Assembly (NCBI GenBank): GCA_964503455.1
Contig: CAZCZR010000013.1
Span: 1 to 27,155 of the forward strand
Source: CAZCZR01 sp964503455
GTDB lineage: Bacteria; Bacillota; Clostridia; UBA1381
DNA: 27,155 nucleotides
Reading direction: 5' to 3'
Below the pieces are notes generated by a model. That model did not search any database, was not told the origin of the DNA, and was given only the letters and a program-made list of their open reading frames with translations. Position 1 is the first letter of the stretch. The number at the start of each line of letters is the position of its first letter. Shown piece after piece: positions 7,268 to 14,780 of the stretch. Position numbers and translations under genes: made by a program.

Positions 7268-8070
7268 GTACTATAGCGTTTGTGGGCAAAAGCGGCACGG
7301 GTAAAAGCCACCGCGCCATAATGGTGGCAAAGAATAACGGCGCCGATGGCATAATCGATGACGGCTTGCTCATATCCGACAACAAGGTGATAGCCGGCAG
7401 CTCCGCGAAAAGAGAGGCTACCAAGATAGCCTCCGTAAAGCACGCTCTTTTTCGCGAGAAATTCTATGCCGATGAGGTCAAAAACGCCATAAGAAAGCAT
7501 GGTCTTGAGTCGGTGATGATACTCGGCACCTCGGAGCGTATGGCGCAGCAGATCGCCGGGAATCTCGGACTTCTGCCGATAACGAAATTTATCCGCATAG
7601 AGGACGTCGCAACGCCGGAGGAGATCAATATAGCGCAGGATATGCGCCTTAATCAGGGCAAGCATATTATCCCTGTGCCTACATTTGAGATAAAGAAGGA
7701 CTTTTCCGGCTACTTTATGCATCCATTGAAAAGCATAAAGGAGAGCCGCCAGCCGCTCGCGGCGGGGGACAAGACCATAGTCCGCCCCACCTACAGCTAT
7801 CTCGGAAATTATGAGATCTCGGATAATGTGCTTATATCCATAACGCGTCATGAGATCCTTAAATTCGGCGAAGTAGCGGAGATAAACGATGTTTTTATAA
7901 GAAAGTCCAGTCACGGCGCGCATATTGATATTACCTTAAAAATGCGCTACGGCACCGATATACACGAAACCGCCGTGCGTATTCAAAAGCGTGTAAGATA
8001 CTGTGTGGAAACCTTCACATCGGTAAACGCCCGCAGAGTAAATGTGCTGGTAAAAGGTATAGTTAGGTAA
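7264..8070 (+). CDS. P-loop NTPase fused to an Asp23/Gls24-like domain
   Basis: The 268-residue protein starts with a Walker A loop, GKSGTGKS (residues 8-15), in a compact NTPase-like domain to about residue 130. A short linker (HIIPVPTFEIKKDFSGYF, about 134-151) follows. Residues 174-266 resemble the Asp23/Gls24 (DUF322) fold: strand ISDNVLISITRHEIL, then HIDITLKMRYGTDIHETAVRIQKRV and a final VNVLVKGIV strand. Asp23 proteins sit at the cytoplasmic face of the membrane in Staphylococcus and are linked to envelope stress. The function of this fusion is not known to me. ATG 7264 overlaps the rex stop by 4 nt, and a strong terminator ends the unit. Nucleotide-dependent assembly of the Asp23 part is a guess. 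Confidence 0.75.
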   Translation: MSTIAFVGKSGTGKSHRAIMVAKNNGADGIIDDGLLISDNKVIAGSSAKREATKIASVKHALFREKFYADEVKNAIRKHGLESVMILGTSERMAQQIAGNLGLLPITKFIRIEDVATPEEINIAQDMRLNQGKHIIPVPTFEIKKDFSGYFMHPLKSIKESRQPLAAGDKTIVRPTYSYLGNYEISDNVLISITRHEILKFGEVAEINDVFIRKSSHGAHIDITLKMRYGTDIHETAVRIQKRVRYCVETFTSVNARRVNVLVKGIVR

Positions 8071-8108
8071 GCGGCTTGCACACGCACAGAAAGGAAACAA
8101 TTGCGGCG

Positions 8109-8122
8109 AGGTTATATAACCT
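8109..8122. repeat. 14-bp perfect palindrome
   Basis: AGGTTATATAACCT lies in the 183-nt gap between the NTPase-Asp23 gene and the convergent hslO, about 50 nt before the terminator. No gene is seen in this gap. Confidence 0.5.
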
Positions 8123-8169
8123 TATCTTTAACCGTGATGTGATTTAAAAAAAGAAACAACAAAACAAAG

Positions 8170-8208
8170 AAGCAGTATATCCCGTGATTGTGAGATATAC
8201 TGCTTTTT
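8170..8208. terminator. Bidirectional terminator between the rex unit and hslO
   Basis: AAGCAGTATATC (8170-8181) pairs perfectly over 12 bp with GATATACTGCTT (8194-8205) around a 12-nt loop. T residues follow on the plus strand. On the minus strand the stem is followed by a T-rich TTTGTTTTGTTG stretch. It can therefore serve both converging transcripts. Confidence 0.88.
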
Positions 8209-8253
8209 GTATAATAATTAAATAATCATTGTGCTGCCCTAAACGAAAAGGCG

Positions 8254-9135
8254 TTACTTTGCTTTTTTGTAAAGCTTTTCAAGGGCTTCTTTGCCGAAAA
8301 GGTAGGTGTTATTGCAGAACTGGCATACCATTTCAGCCTCGCCCTGCTCATCTATAAGTGAACGAAGCTCGTCCTTGCCTATGGAGATGAGTGCGCTTTC
8401 CATGCGTTCCTTTGAGCATTTGCACTTATACATAGGCGTTACGGCGTTGTTGTCGATAAGCATTGAAAAACCGTCTGTTATACGGAAAATAATATCCTCG
8501 GCGCTCATGCCGCTGTGGATCATGGTAGTTACCGGGTCGATATGCTTTATTATTTCCTCAAGCTTTGCGGCTGTTTCGTCAGTGGCCTCCGGCATAAGCT
8601 GGAGCAAAAAGCCTCCCGCGGCAAGCACAGAGCCGTCAGTATCCACCAAAACCCCCAGTCCGACTGATGTGGGGATCTGTTCGCTTTTCGCAAAGTAATA
8701 CGTCAGATCATCGGCTATCTCACCGGAAACAAGGGGTATCTGCCCGATATACGGCTCCTTCATGCCGAGGTCGCGTATAACGCTTAAATATCCGTTTCCT
8801 ACTCCGCCGCCCACGTCAAGCTTGCCCTTGCTGTTTAAAGGGCGTTCGACATACGGATTTACCACATAGCCTCTTACGGCGCTGTCGCGGTCCGTCACGG
8901 CGACTATCATTCCGAGAGGACCGTCGCCTTTTATCTGTATCGTGACCGAGTCGCTTTCGTTTTTGAGCGATGCGCCCATAAGAGCCGCCGCCGTAAGAGT
9001 CCTTCCCAAAGCGGCTGTAGCCACGGGATAGGTATGGTGTATTTTCTGAGCCTCGTTTACAAGGCTTGTGGTGACGGCAGCGAATACGCGTATGCCGCCG
9101 TCGATGCTGTTTCCTCTTAAAAGTATATCCTGCAT
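8254..9135 (-). CDS. hslO: Redox-regulated chaperone Hsp33
   Basis: The 293-residue protein is the usual size for Hsp33. The zinc-binding redox switch is complete: Cys238 and Cys240 (CKC) and Cys271 and Cys274 (CQFC). In known Hsp33 these release zinc and form disulfides under oxidative unfolding, turning on holdase activity in the cytosol. The N-terminal substrate-binding domain shows the typical HTYPVATAALGRTLTAAALM and IKGDGPLGMI. ATG 9135 follows an AGGGGAA SD. No clear -35/-10 pair was found in the 139-nt gap to cdaR, so it may have a weak promoter or read-through from cdaA-cdaR. Together with FprA and Rex it adds to the redox-stress content of the window. Confidence 0.95.
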   Translation of the reverse strand: MQDILLRGNSIDGGIRVFAAVTTSLVNEAQKIHHTYPVATAALGRTLTAAALMGASLKNESDSVTIQIKGDGPLGMIVAVTDRDSAVRGYVVNPYVERPLNSKGKLDVGGGVGNGYLSVIRDLGMKEPYIGQIPLVSGEIADDLTYYFAKSEQIPTSVGLGVLVDTDGSVLAAGGFLLQLMPEATDETAAKLEEIIKHIDPVTTMIHSGMSAEDIIFRITDGFSMLIDNNAVTPMYKCKCSKERMESALISIGKDELRSLIDEQGEAEMVCQFCNNTYLFGKEALEKLYKKAK

Positions 9136-9169
9136 TTAAAATTCCCCTATATAATTTATATGGCTTGCG

Positions 9170-9200
9170 TTAAGTAATCAATATTAAAGAATGTACTTAA
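9170..9200. repeat. Spaced inverted repeat upstream of hslO
   Basis: TTAAGTA (9170-9176) and TACTTAA (9194-9200) form 7-bp arms 17 nt apart, about 35-65 nt upstream of the hslO start. It may be an operator or chance in AT-rich DNA. No other feature was seen in the 9136-9274 gap. Confidence 0.35.
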
Positions 9201-9274
9201 TGCGGACCGGAAAATCGAATAAGTCCGGAAAAATAATATAAAAGCCCTATTCAATTTCATGCGGTGTTAAAGCG

Positions 9275-10516
9275 TTATTGCAGCGCGACGTAGGCGGTAT
9301 AATCGCCTTTTATTCTTGTTCCGTCGGGAGTTGAGAAAGTAACGGGCAGCGAGTAGTAGCCGGCGGAAAGTCCCGATACATCGGCCTCGGCTGTTATATT
9401 CTCCGCCGAAAGGTCATTGTCAAGGGTTTCGACGCTGACTGTAATGCTGACGTCCGCTGCGGAGCTTACGCCGTCGGAAAGATTTTCAAGATTTACCGGA
9501 ACCTCCAGCGTTTTTTTCGCATACACGTCCGCGCTGACGGTAAACACATCATATCCGTCCGGGATAAATACGTCATCGGTTTGCTGAAGGTCAAGGGATA
9601 TATTCTGTGTCCCCGCCGAAAGCCCGTCCGGAATGAAGGTCGCTTTTATCACCGGTGTTTGCGCGTCATTATCCTTCACTCCTACCGTAAGAGCGTTTCG
9701 TATCACGGCGGTGCCGTTCTCGTTATCGGCGCCGCTGATTTCGATTGTATATCCTTCGGCTGTTCTTTCGGAGATTTCCGGTATTATGTCAGCCGGCTTT
9801 TTTTTGTATACAATGCTCTCGACTTCAAGCTTGTTGTCGATACGGACGCCGTTTGAATCGAGTACGGAAATAGTCTGTGAATGATCCGCCACCTTGTCGT
9901 CGGCGTCCATAAAGGATATAAAGTGATCTTTTATGATGTCTTTTTCAATCGCGGAATTATCCACATCTATAAGAATATGATCCACATTTGCAAGCTCCGA
10001 CGCTGCTCCCGATACGGGCGCGGCTTTTTTTACCGGGTGCGAGTCAACAAAGCAGTCACCGTTGTCGGCGGTGCTTCGCACCTCTACGGGAAGCTCCTTT
10101 GTAATAAGATTGTCAACATTTATCGACACATCGTCAAACCGCGCGTTGACAGTAACTCCCGAAGGCTTGCCCGATATGCTCCAGTCGCAGTTTTGCTCCC
10201 CCGACTCGGTTATGCCCGAAAGATCCACGTCTATTGTTATGCTTTTGGTAGCCTTGACTATTTCCGAGCGTGAGCCGTGTATACGGAGCGTATACTGCGC
10301 GGGCTTTTCAAGAGGCAGCACCACAAGTCCTCTGTCTATAAGCAGGTTTTCGTTTAAGAACCTGACGCGTGAGGAGTCTATCTGTATATTTTTATCTATT
10401 TCCGCGCCTATGCCGAAAGCGACAACCGCCCATATGACAATAGCGCCGGCGATCGAGGCGATAAGGGTATGGAGCTTTGTTTCCGAGAGCTTTGCCCGTT
10501 TTTTCTTTCCTGTCAT
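9275..10516 (-). CDS. cdaR: YbbR-domain protein, CdaA regulator CdaR
   Basis: The 413-residue protein has a short basic cytoplasmic N-terminus, one membrane segment (about residues 15-37, LIASIAGAIVIWAVVAFGIG) and a long extracytoplasmic part made of YbbR-like beta repeats. Four repeats are expected in this family; boundaries are approximate from recurring segments such as LPVEVRS and LEVPVNLENLS. CdaR binds and modulates the membrane diadenylate cyclase CdaA in Bacillus, Listeria and Staphylococcus. Its ATG overlaps the cdaA stop by 4 nt (ATGA), the usual arrangement. Unlike the common cdaA-cdaR-glmM order, glmM does not follow; the next minus-strand gene is hslO. Confidence 0.92.
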   Translation of the reverse strand: MTGKKKRAKLSETKLHTLIASIAGAIVIWAVVAFGIGAEIDKNIQIDSSRVRFLNENLLIDRGLVVLPLEKPAQYTLRIHGSRSEIVKATKSITIDVDLSGITESGEQNCDWSISGKPSGVTVNARFDDVSINVDNLITKELPVEVRSTADNGDCFVDSHPVKKAAPVSGAASELANVDHILIDVDNSAIEKDIIKDHFISFMDADDKVADHSQTISVLDSNGVRIDNKLEVESIVYKKKPADIIPEISERTAEGYTIEISGADNENGTAVIRNALTVGVKDNDAQTPVIKATFIPDGLSAGTQNISLDLQQTDDVFIPDGYDVFTVSADVYAKKTLEVPVNLENLSDGVSSAADVSITVSVETLDNDLSAENITAEADVSGLSAGYYSLPVTFSTPDGTRIKGDYTAYVALQ

Positions 10517-11376
10517 TTTTTCATCACCTTCCAGAACTGCATGAAATTAAGTCCGGATTTTTGAATCACAGGACGCATTGCCTTGAGTATCGCCTTGGCA
10601 AGGGGTTCCGAGTCAAGATTTCTTGTAAGCGAGCCGTTTACCGCAAGCGAGATCTTGCCGGTCTCCTCGCTCACGACTATAACGAGGGCGTCCGACGCTT
10701 CGGAAATGCCCAGAGCCGCGCGGTGGCGCGTGCCAAGCTCTCTTGAAAGTCCGGTGTTGTATGTAAGCGGAAGAAAACATCCCGCCGCCATGATCTTATC
10801 CCGCCGGATGATGACCGCTCCGTCGTGAAGCGGAGTGTTCGGCACAAATATATTTTCAAGCAAAGACGAGGTGATATCGGAATTGATACGGGTGCCGGTT
10901 TTCATTATTTCACCGAGCTTTGTTTCGCGTTCCATAACGATAAGCGCACCGGTTTTTGACGCGGACATATGCATTGTGGCGGTGACTATCTCCTTAACGC
11001 AGCTTTCAAGCTCAATCTCCTCCGAACGCTGGGTTGTGGTTACTATATCGAGAAGCTTTCCTATCTTTGATTGGCCTATTTTTTCCAAAAGGCTGCGAAG
11101 CTCCGGCTGGAAGATAACGATAACGGCTATCATTCCGTAGTCAAGCAGCTTGCCCATTATGGTGTGCAGAGCCGACAGATTCATATATGCCGACAGCTGC
11201 CATATTACAATAAAGAGGATTATGCCCTTTACAAGCTGAATGGCGCGCCGCTCCCTAAGCCAGTTAAGAAGATGATATGTTAAAAACGCGACTATTGCTA
11301 TATCTATAAAATCCGTGATTCGGATTATGCGCAGATAATCCGCCACGGTCTCCAAGATCCGCGGAAGTGAACTCAT
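10513..11376 (-). CDS. cdaA: Membrane diadenylate cyclase CdaA
   Basis: The 287-residue protein has three predicted N-terminal membrane helices (about 20-95), a short coiled linker and a DisA_N/DAC domain (about 105-265). The catalytic motifs are intact: DGA at residues 185-187 (TPLHDGAVII) and RHR at 217-219 (GTRHRAAL). The enzyme makes c-di-AMP from two ATP at the membrane. This second messenger controls potassium and osmolyte uptake and wall homeostasis. ATG 11376 follows a strong AAAGGAGGGG SD. It is the first gene of the unit and is translationally coupled to cdaR. Its promoter is divergent from that of the SRP RNA. Confidence 0.96.
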   Translation of the reverse strand: MSSLPRILETVADYLRIIRITDFIDIAIVAFLTYHLLNWLRERRAIQLVKGIILFIVIWQLSAYMNLSALHTIMGKLLDYGMIAVIVIFQPELRSLLEKIGQSKIGKLLDIVTTTQRSEEIELESCVKEIVTATMHMSASKTGALIVMERETKLGEIMKTGTRINSDITSSLLENIFVPNTPLHDGAVIIRRDKIMAAGCFLPLTYNTGLSRELGTRHRAALGISEASDALVIVVSEETGKISLAVNGSLTRNLDSEPLAKAILKAMRPVIQKSGLNFMQFWKVMKK

Positions 11377-11416
11377 GCGACCCCTCCTTTCAGAAGTGTA
11401 TTATATTATATTTTAC

Positions 11417-11445
11417 ATTATACACTATTTATTTTGTTTTGACCA
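11417..11445 (-). promoter_or_regulatory. Probable promoter of cdaA-cdaR
   Basis: On the minus strand a consensus -10 TATAAT (11422-11417) lies 17 nt from a weak -35 TGGTCA (11445-11440). It is the only good -10 box upstream of cdaA. Confidence 0.5.
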
Positions 11446-11486
11446 GTCCTTTTTGCAAAAAAATAAAAAAATTTTCGTTTTGGGTA

Positions 11487-11515
11487 TTGCGAAAACAAAA
11501 AAAGTGTGATATAAT
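11487..11515 (+). promoter_or_regulatory. Promoter of the SRP RNA gene
   Basis: TTGCGA (11487-11492), a 17-nt spacer and TATAAT (11510-11515). Transcription would begin near 11522, about 20-30 nt before the predicted RNA. Confidence 0.7.
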
Positions 11516-11544
11516 ATATAAATCAATGACATTGCGATAATAAT

Positions 11545-11655
11545 GGCGATGAAGACCGGGCCTGTGCGATCGGAACTCCCGAACCGTGTCAGATGGGGAA
11601 CCAAGCAGCACTAAGAGATGCTTTCGATGTGTTACAGAAAACTCGGTCGGAGCCT
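11545..11655 (+). ncRNA. ffs: Signal recognition particle RNA (4.5S-type)
   Basis: The RNA carries the conserved domain IV, GTGTCAG...GGGAACC...AAGCAGCAC. A GGAA tetraloop is closed by UGG/CCA, followed by the symmetric loop with the AGCAG strand. A terminal helix can form between GACCGGG (11554-11560) and CTCGGTC (11642-11648), and CTGT (11562-11565) can pair with ACAG (11634-11637). The common bacterial closing stem is UCC/GGA, so the change to UGG/CCA is compensatory. Its position directly before dnaX-ybaB-recR matches the Bacillus scr locus. It scaffolds Ffh for membrane protein targeting. Ends are approximate and no Alu domain was recognised. Confidence 0.85.
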
Positions 11656-11673
11656 TATTATTTTTGTTCGGGC

Positions 11674-11705
11674 GCTGTTTCAATAGAGTTTGAGACAGCT
11701 TTTTT
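11674..11705 (+). terminator. Intrinsic terminator between the SRP RNA and dnaX
   Basis: GCTGTTTCAA (11674-11683) pairs with TTGAGACAGC (11690-11699) over 10 bp with one G-U pair, followed by six T residues (11700-11705). The dnaX SD begins only about 10 nt later. Confidence 0.85.
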
Positions 11706-11728
11706 AACGATTGTTAGGAGCTTGGAAA

Positions 11729-13690
11729 ATGGCATATCAAGCTATTTACAGAAAATGGCGTCCTCTTGTATTCGAGGATATCATAGGTCAGAGCCATGTG
11801 ACACAGGCACTGAAAAATCAGATACTGACCAACAGGATCTCCCACGCGTATCTCTTTTCGGGAACGCGCGGCACCGGCAAGACTACCGCCGCAAAGGTGT
11901 TTTCCAGAGCGGTCAACTGTCTTAACAACAAAAACGGTTCTCCGTGCAATGAATGTGAGGTGTGCAAAGGCATACTGAACGGAAGCATCTTTGATATAGT
12001 GGAGCTTGACGCGGCGTCCAATAACAAGGTGGATGACATACGCGGTCTTATAGAGGACGTAGGCTATGCCGCCACACAGGCAAAATACCGTGTTTACATT
12101 ATTGACGAGGTGCATATGCTTACGACAAGCGCTTTTAACGCGCTTTTGAAAACTCTTGAAGAACCGCCGGAATACGTTATTTTTATCCTTGCTACCACAG
12201 AGGCGCACAAGGTACCCGAAACAATACTTTCACGCTGCCAAAGGTTCGATTTCAAGCGCATACGTCCGTCGGATATAGTGGTAAGAATGAAAGAGATCAC
12301 GCACGCTGACGGGATCAGCATCTCTGACGAGGCTTTAAGGCTGATAGCGCGTCTTGCCGAAGGGTCGATGCGTGACGGGCTGAGCATACTTGAGAGGGTG
12401 GTTTCCGCAAGCAGCGGCGATATATCCGTCAGTGATGCCGTGTCCGTGCTGGGCATAGCCTCGGCCGATACGGAATTTTCCATGGCGGGGCATATACTTG
12501 CCCATGACGCAAAGGCTATACTGGAGCTTGTGGGCGACATCCTTTCGGACGGCGCCGATCTGAATGTGTTTATAACAAATCTTATAAAGCATTTCCGCGA
12601 TCTGCTTGTATGCAAGATAACGGACAAGCCGTTCGAGGTTTTGGATTATTCGGACGATGATTTGACAAGGCTTTCGCATCAAGCCAACAAAGCCACGTAT
12701 GATGAGATCTCCAATATAATATCTCTGCTTAACAAAGCCGTGTCCGACGCAAAGTGGGTAAAGACGCCGAGGGTCATATATGAGCTGGCGCTTATCAAGG
12801 CGGCGAGACCGGAGCTTGACGAGAGCAGGGAATCGCTCGGAGCAAGGCTTTCGCGGGCGGAGGAGATGATCTCGGAGCTTGAGGACAAAATCAGAGAGGG
12901 CATAACCGTAACTGTCGCAAAGGAGGACGCCCCCGAAGAAAAGCCCGCAGAAAAGGAAGCGAAGAAACAAGTTTCGGGGAGGCTTTTCGTTCCCATACCG
13001 CCGGAGAAAATGAACAACGCGAATCCGATCGTGATAGCGGCGAAAAAGTGGGATAAAATATCCAAGGCGCTGTTTCGGTCAGTGCCGTATCTGGCGCCGG
13101 TGCTTCTTGACAGAAAGATAGCCGTTGACGGCGAGGGAATACTGCTCTTGTTCGAGCGCAGCGAGGCGACTTCAAAGCAGATAGGCACACAGCATATCAA
13201 CGGAATTAAGTCCCGCTTTAAAAAGCTCAGCGGCGTGGACTGCAATATAAAGCTTGTGTTCCGCGACGAGGTCGAGGACGCTATAGTCGATATATGGACT
13301 TTGCCCGAGCCGAAGGAAGCGGCTCCGGAGCCTGTTAAGGACAAAGACGGAGCTTCCGGCATCGAGCGGGGAACGGACCAAGATCCCAAGTCCGACGATG
13401 CGCAAGAGGCGCCAAAATCCGAGGATGACATCCCCGAACAGGAAAACGCCTTGGAACAAGAGAGCTTGCAAAAGAGTGAAGCGCAAACCGAAATCAAGAC
13501 AGGGGAAGATCCGTTCGAAAGGTTTTTAAGGCGTTATCCCGATTTGGTAGAGCGTACCGACAAAAGCGATTTTCTTGATTACAGCGCTGACAGCGATTCC
13601 TTTGTCCAGTCGTCCTTGGGCGCTTCCGATGAAGAGGATGACGAGGAGGAGTTTTTAGAGCCGGACGAGATAGACGGCGAAAATGAATAA
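11729..13690 (+). CDS. dnaX: DNA polymerase III subunit tau (clamp loader)
   Basis: The 653-residue protein has the AAA+ clamp-loader core with Walker A GTRGTGKT (45-52), the zinc module Cys64, Cys73, Cys76 and Cys79, Walker B DEVH (126-129) and sensor-1 SRC (168-170). A DNA polymerase III gamma/tau region III and a tau-type tail follow. Residues from about 425 to 515 (PIVIAAKKWDKISKALF onward) form a folded C-terminal domain. The last 120 or so residues are acidic and low-complexity. It loads the beta clamp and couples the polymerases at the fork. ATG 11729 with SD TTAGGAGC is chosen over the in-frame TTG at 11711, which overlaps the SD region. No programmed frameshift heptamer was found, so only the long form is expected. 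Confidence 0.95.
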   Translation: MAYQAIYRKWRPLVFEDIIGQSHVTQALKNQILTNRISHAYLFSGTRGTGKTTAAKVFSRAVNCLNNKNGSPCNECEVCKGILNGSIFDIVELDAASNNKVDDIRGLIEDVGYAATQAKYRVYIIDEVHMLTTSAFNALLKTLEEPPEYVIFILATTEAHKVPETILSRCQRFDFKRIRPSDIVVRMKEITHADGISISDEALRLIARLAEGSMRDGLSILERVVSASSGDISVSDAVSVLGIASADTEFSMAGHILAHDAKAILELVGDILSDGADLNVFITNLIKHFRDLLVCKITDKPFEVLDYSDDDLTRLSHQANKATYDEISNIISLLNKAVSDAKWVKTPRVIYELALIKAARPELDESRESLGARLSRAEEMISELEDKIREGITVTVAKEDAPEEKPAEKEAKKQVSGRLFVPIPPEKMNNANPIVIAAKKWDKISKALFRSVPYLAPVLLDRKIAVDGEGILLLFERSEATSKQIGTQHINGIKSRFKKLSGVDCNIKLVFRDEVEDAIVDIWTLPEPKEAAPEPVKDKDGASGIERGTDQDPKSDDAQEAPKSEDDIPEQENALEQESLQKSEAQTEIKTGEDPFERFLRRYPDLVERTDKSDFLDYSADSDSFVQSSLGASDEEDDEEEFLEPDEIDGENE

Positions 13691-13744
13691 CGGTTTATTT
13701 ATTATAAATAATATATTGAGAAAAATTTAACGGAGGTTATAATA

Positions 13745-14098
13745 ATGGGAAAATATAAAGGATATTCGGGCGCGGGCATGAATACCAACAAAAACATGAA
13801 CAATGTTATCAAGCAGGCGCAGAAAATGCAGGAGGAAATGGAGCGCGTACAGAGCGAGCTTGAGGAGCGGACCGTACAGGCGTCCGTAGGAGGCGGAGCC
13901 GTAGAGGCGGAGGCAAACGGCAAGAAGGAGATCCTTTCGATAAAGATCAAGCCGGAGGTTGTGGATCCCGATGACGTTGAAACGCTTGAGGACCTTGTAA
14001 TGCTTGCGGTCAATGACGCGATAAAGAAGGCTGACGATATGATGACAGAGGGAATGAGCGCCGTTACGGGCGGACTCAATATTCCCGGTCTGTTTTAA
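13745..14098 (+). CDS. ybaB: YbaB/EbfC family nucleoid-associated protein
   Basis: The 117-residue protein shows the YbaB core: a long N-terminal helix (NNVIKQAQKMQEEMERVQSE) and the conserved sheet segment VQASVGGGAVEAEANGKKEI, then IKPEVVDPDDVETLEDLV and a helix ending in GGLNIPGLF. The family forms tweezer-shaped dimers that bind DNA. Its link to RecR is supported mainly by conserved synteny. Good SD CGGAGG lies before ATG 13745. It lies 54 nt after dnaX, and its stop codon TAA shares its last A with the recR ATG (TAATG), indicating translational coupling. Confidence 0.94.
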   Translation: MGKYKGYSGAGMNTNKNMNNVIKQAQKMQEEMERVQSELEERTVQASVGGGAVEAEANGKKEILSIKIKPEVVDPDDVETLEDLVMLAVNDAIKKADDMMTEGMSAVTGGLNIPGLF

Positions 14099-14694
14099 TG
14101 CATCCCGCGGCGATTGAGGAGCTGATCGAGTCCTTTGAGCAGCTCCCCGGAATCGGCAGAAAGAGCGCGGAAAGGGCGGCGTTTTATATACTTGAGCGCA
14201 TGGATAAGACAGATGTGTTCAGAATGTCCGACTGTATAAGGCGCGCCAAGGAAAGCGTTAAGTTCTGCCCGGAGTGCCAGAATCTGACCGATACCGTCCC
14301 GTGCAAAATATGCTCATCAACAAAGCGCGACCGTTCCACGGTTTGCGTTGTGGAGAGTCCTGAGGATGTGAACGCCATTGAAAACACCCGCGAATATATG
14401 GGACTTTACCATGTTCTTCACGGCGCGCTGTCGCCCATGGAGGGGATAGCGCCGGAGGATATACGCATAGCGGAGCTGGTGGAGCGTGTAGGCGCGGGCG
14501 AGATAAAAGAGGTCATAATGGCAACCAATCCAACGGTGAACGGCACCGCGACAGCGGTATATATATCAAAGCTTTTAGCGCCGTTCGGCGTAAAGGTGAC
14601 GCGAATAGCTCACGGCATACCGATCGGCAGCGATATAGAATATGCCGACAAGATGACGATTATTAAGGCGCTGGAGGGCAGACGGGAGATATGA
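14098..14694 (+). CDS. recR: Recombination mediator RecR
   Basis: The 198-residue protein is the standard RecR length. It has an N-terminal helix-hairpin-helix (FEQLPGIGRKSAERAAFYIL), a Cys4 zinc finger (Cys57, Cys60, Cys69, Cys72) and a Toprim domain starting VCVVESPEDVNAIE. A C-terminal Walker-B-like region follows. With RecO (and RecF) it helps load RecA on SSB-coated single-stranded DNA. The start overlaps the ybaB stop by one base, and the SD must lie inside ybaB. It ends the dnaX unit, followed 45 nt later by a bidirectional terminator. Confidence 0.96.
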   Translation: MHPAAIEELIESFEQLPGIGRKSAERAAFYILERMDKTDVFRMSDCIRRAKESVKFCPECQNLTDTVPCKICSSTKRDRSTVCVVESPEDVNAIENTREYMGLYHVLHGALSPMEGIAPEDIRIAELVERVGAGEIKEVIMATNPTVNGTATAVYISKLLAPFGVKVTRIAHGIPIGSDIEYADKMTIIKALEGRREI

Positions 14695-14738
14695 TCTTGC
14701 CTCTGCGGCGAATAGGATTTTGAAAAACAAAAAAACAA

Positions 14739-14780
14739 CTGCCGTATCAAGGGTCATATTCCCTGTACGGCAGATTTTTT
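14739..14780. terminator. Bidirectional terminator between recR and the glycosylase gene
   Basis: CTGCCGTA (14739-14746) pairs with TACGGCAG (14766-14773) and is followed by ATTTTTT on the plus strand. On the minus strand the same stem is followed by GTTGTTTTTTTG. It separates the converging recR and glycosylase units and overlaps the end of the glycosylase stop codon. Confidence 0.85.

Noticed and set aside
7114..7923. Long open frame antisense to rex and the NTPase-Asp23 gene
   Set aside because: The plus-strand genes have clear families, SD sequences and coupling. The antisense frame has an arginine- and tyrosine-rich composition typical of shadow frames.
13035..13046. Possible programmed frameshift in dnaX at GCG AAA AAG
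   Set aside because: The A AAA AAG heptamer needs six A residues; here only five occur after a G. TTT AAA AAG near 13216 also does not fit the X XXY YYZ frame.
12679..13497. 272-codon frame antisense to dnaX
   Set aside because: It is serine-rich shadow coding opposite a well-supported gene, without a start signal.
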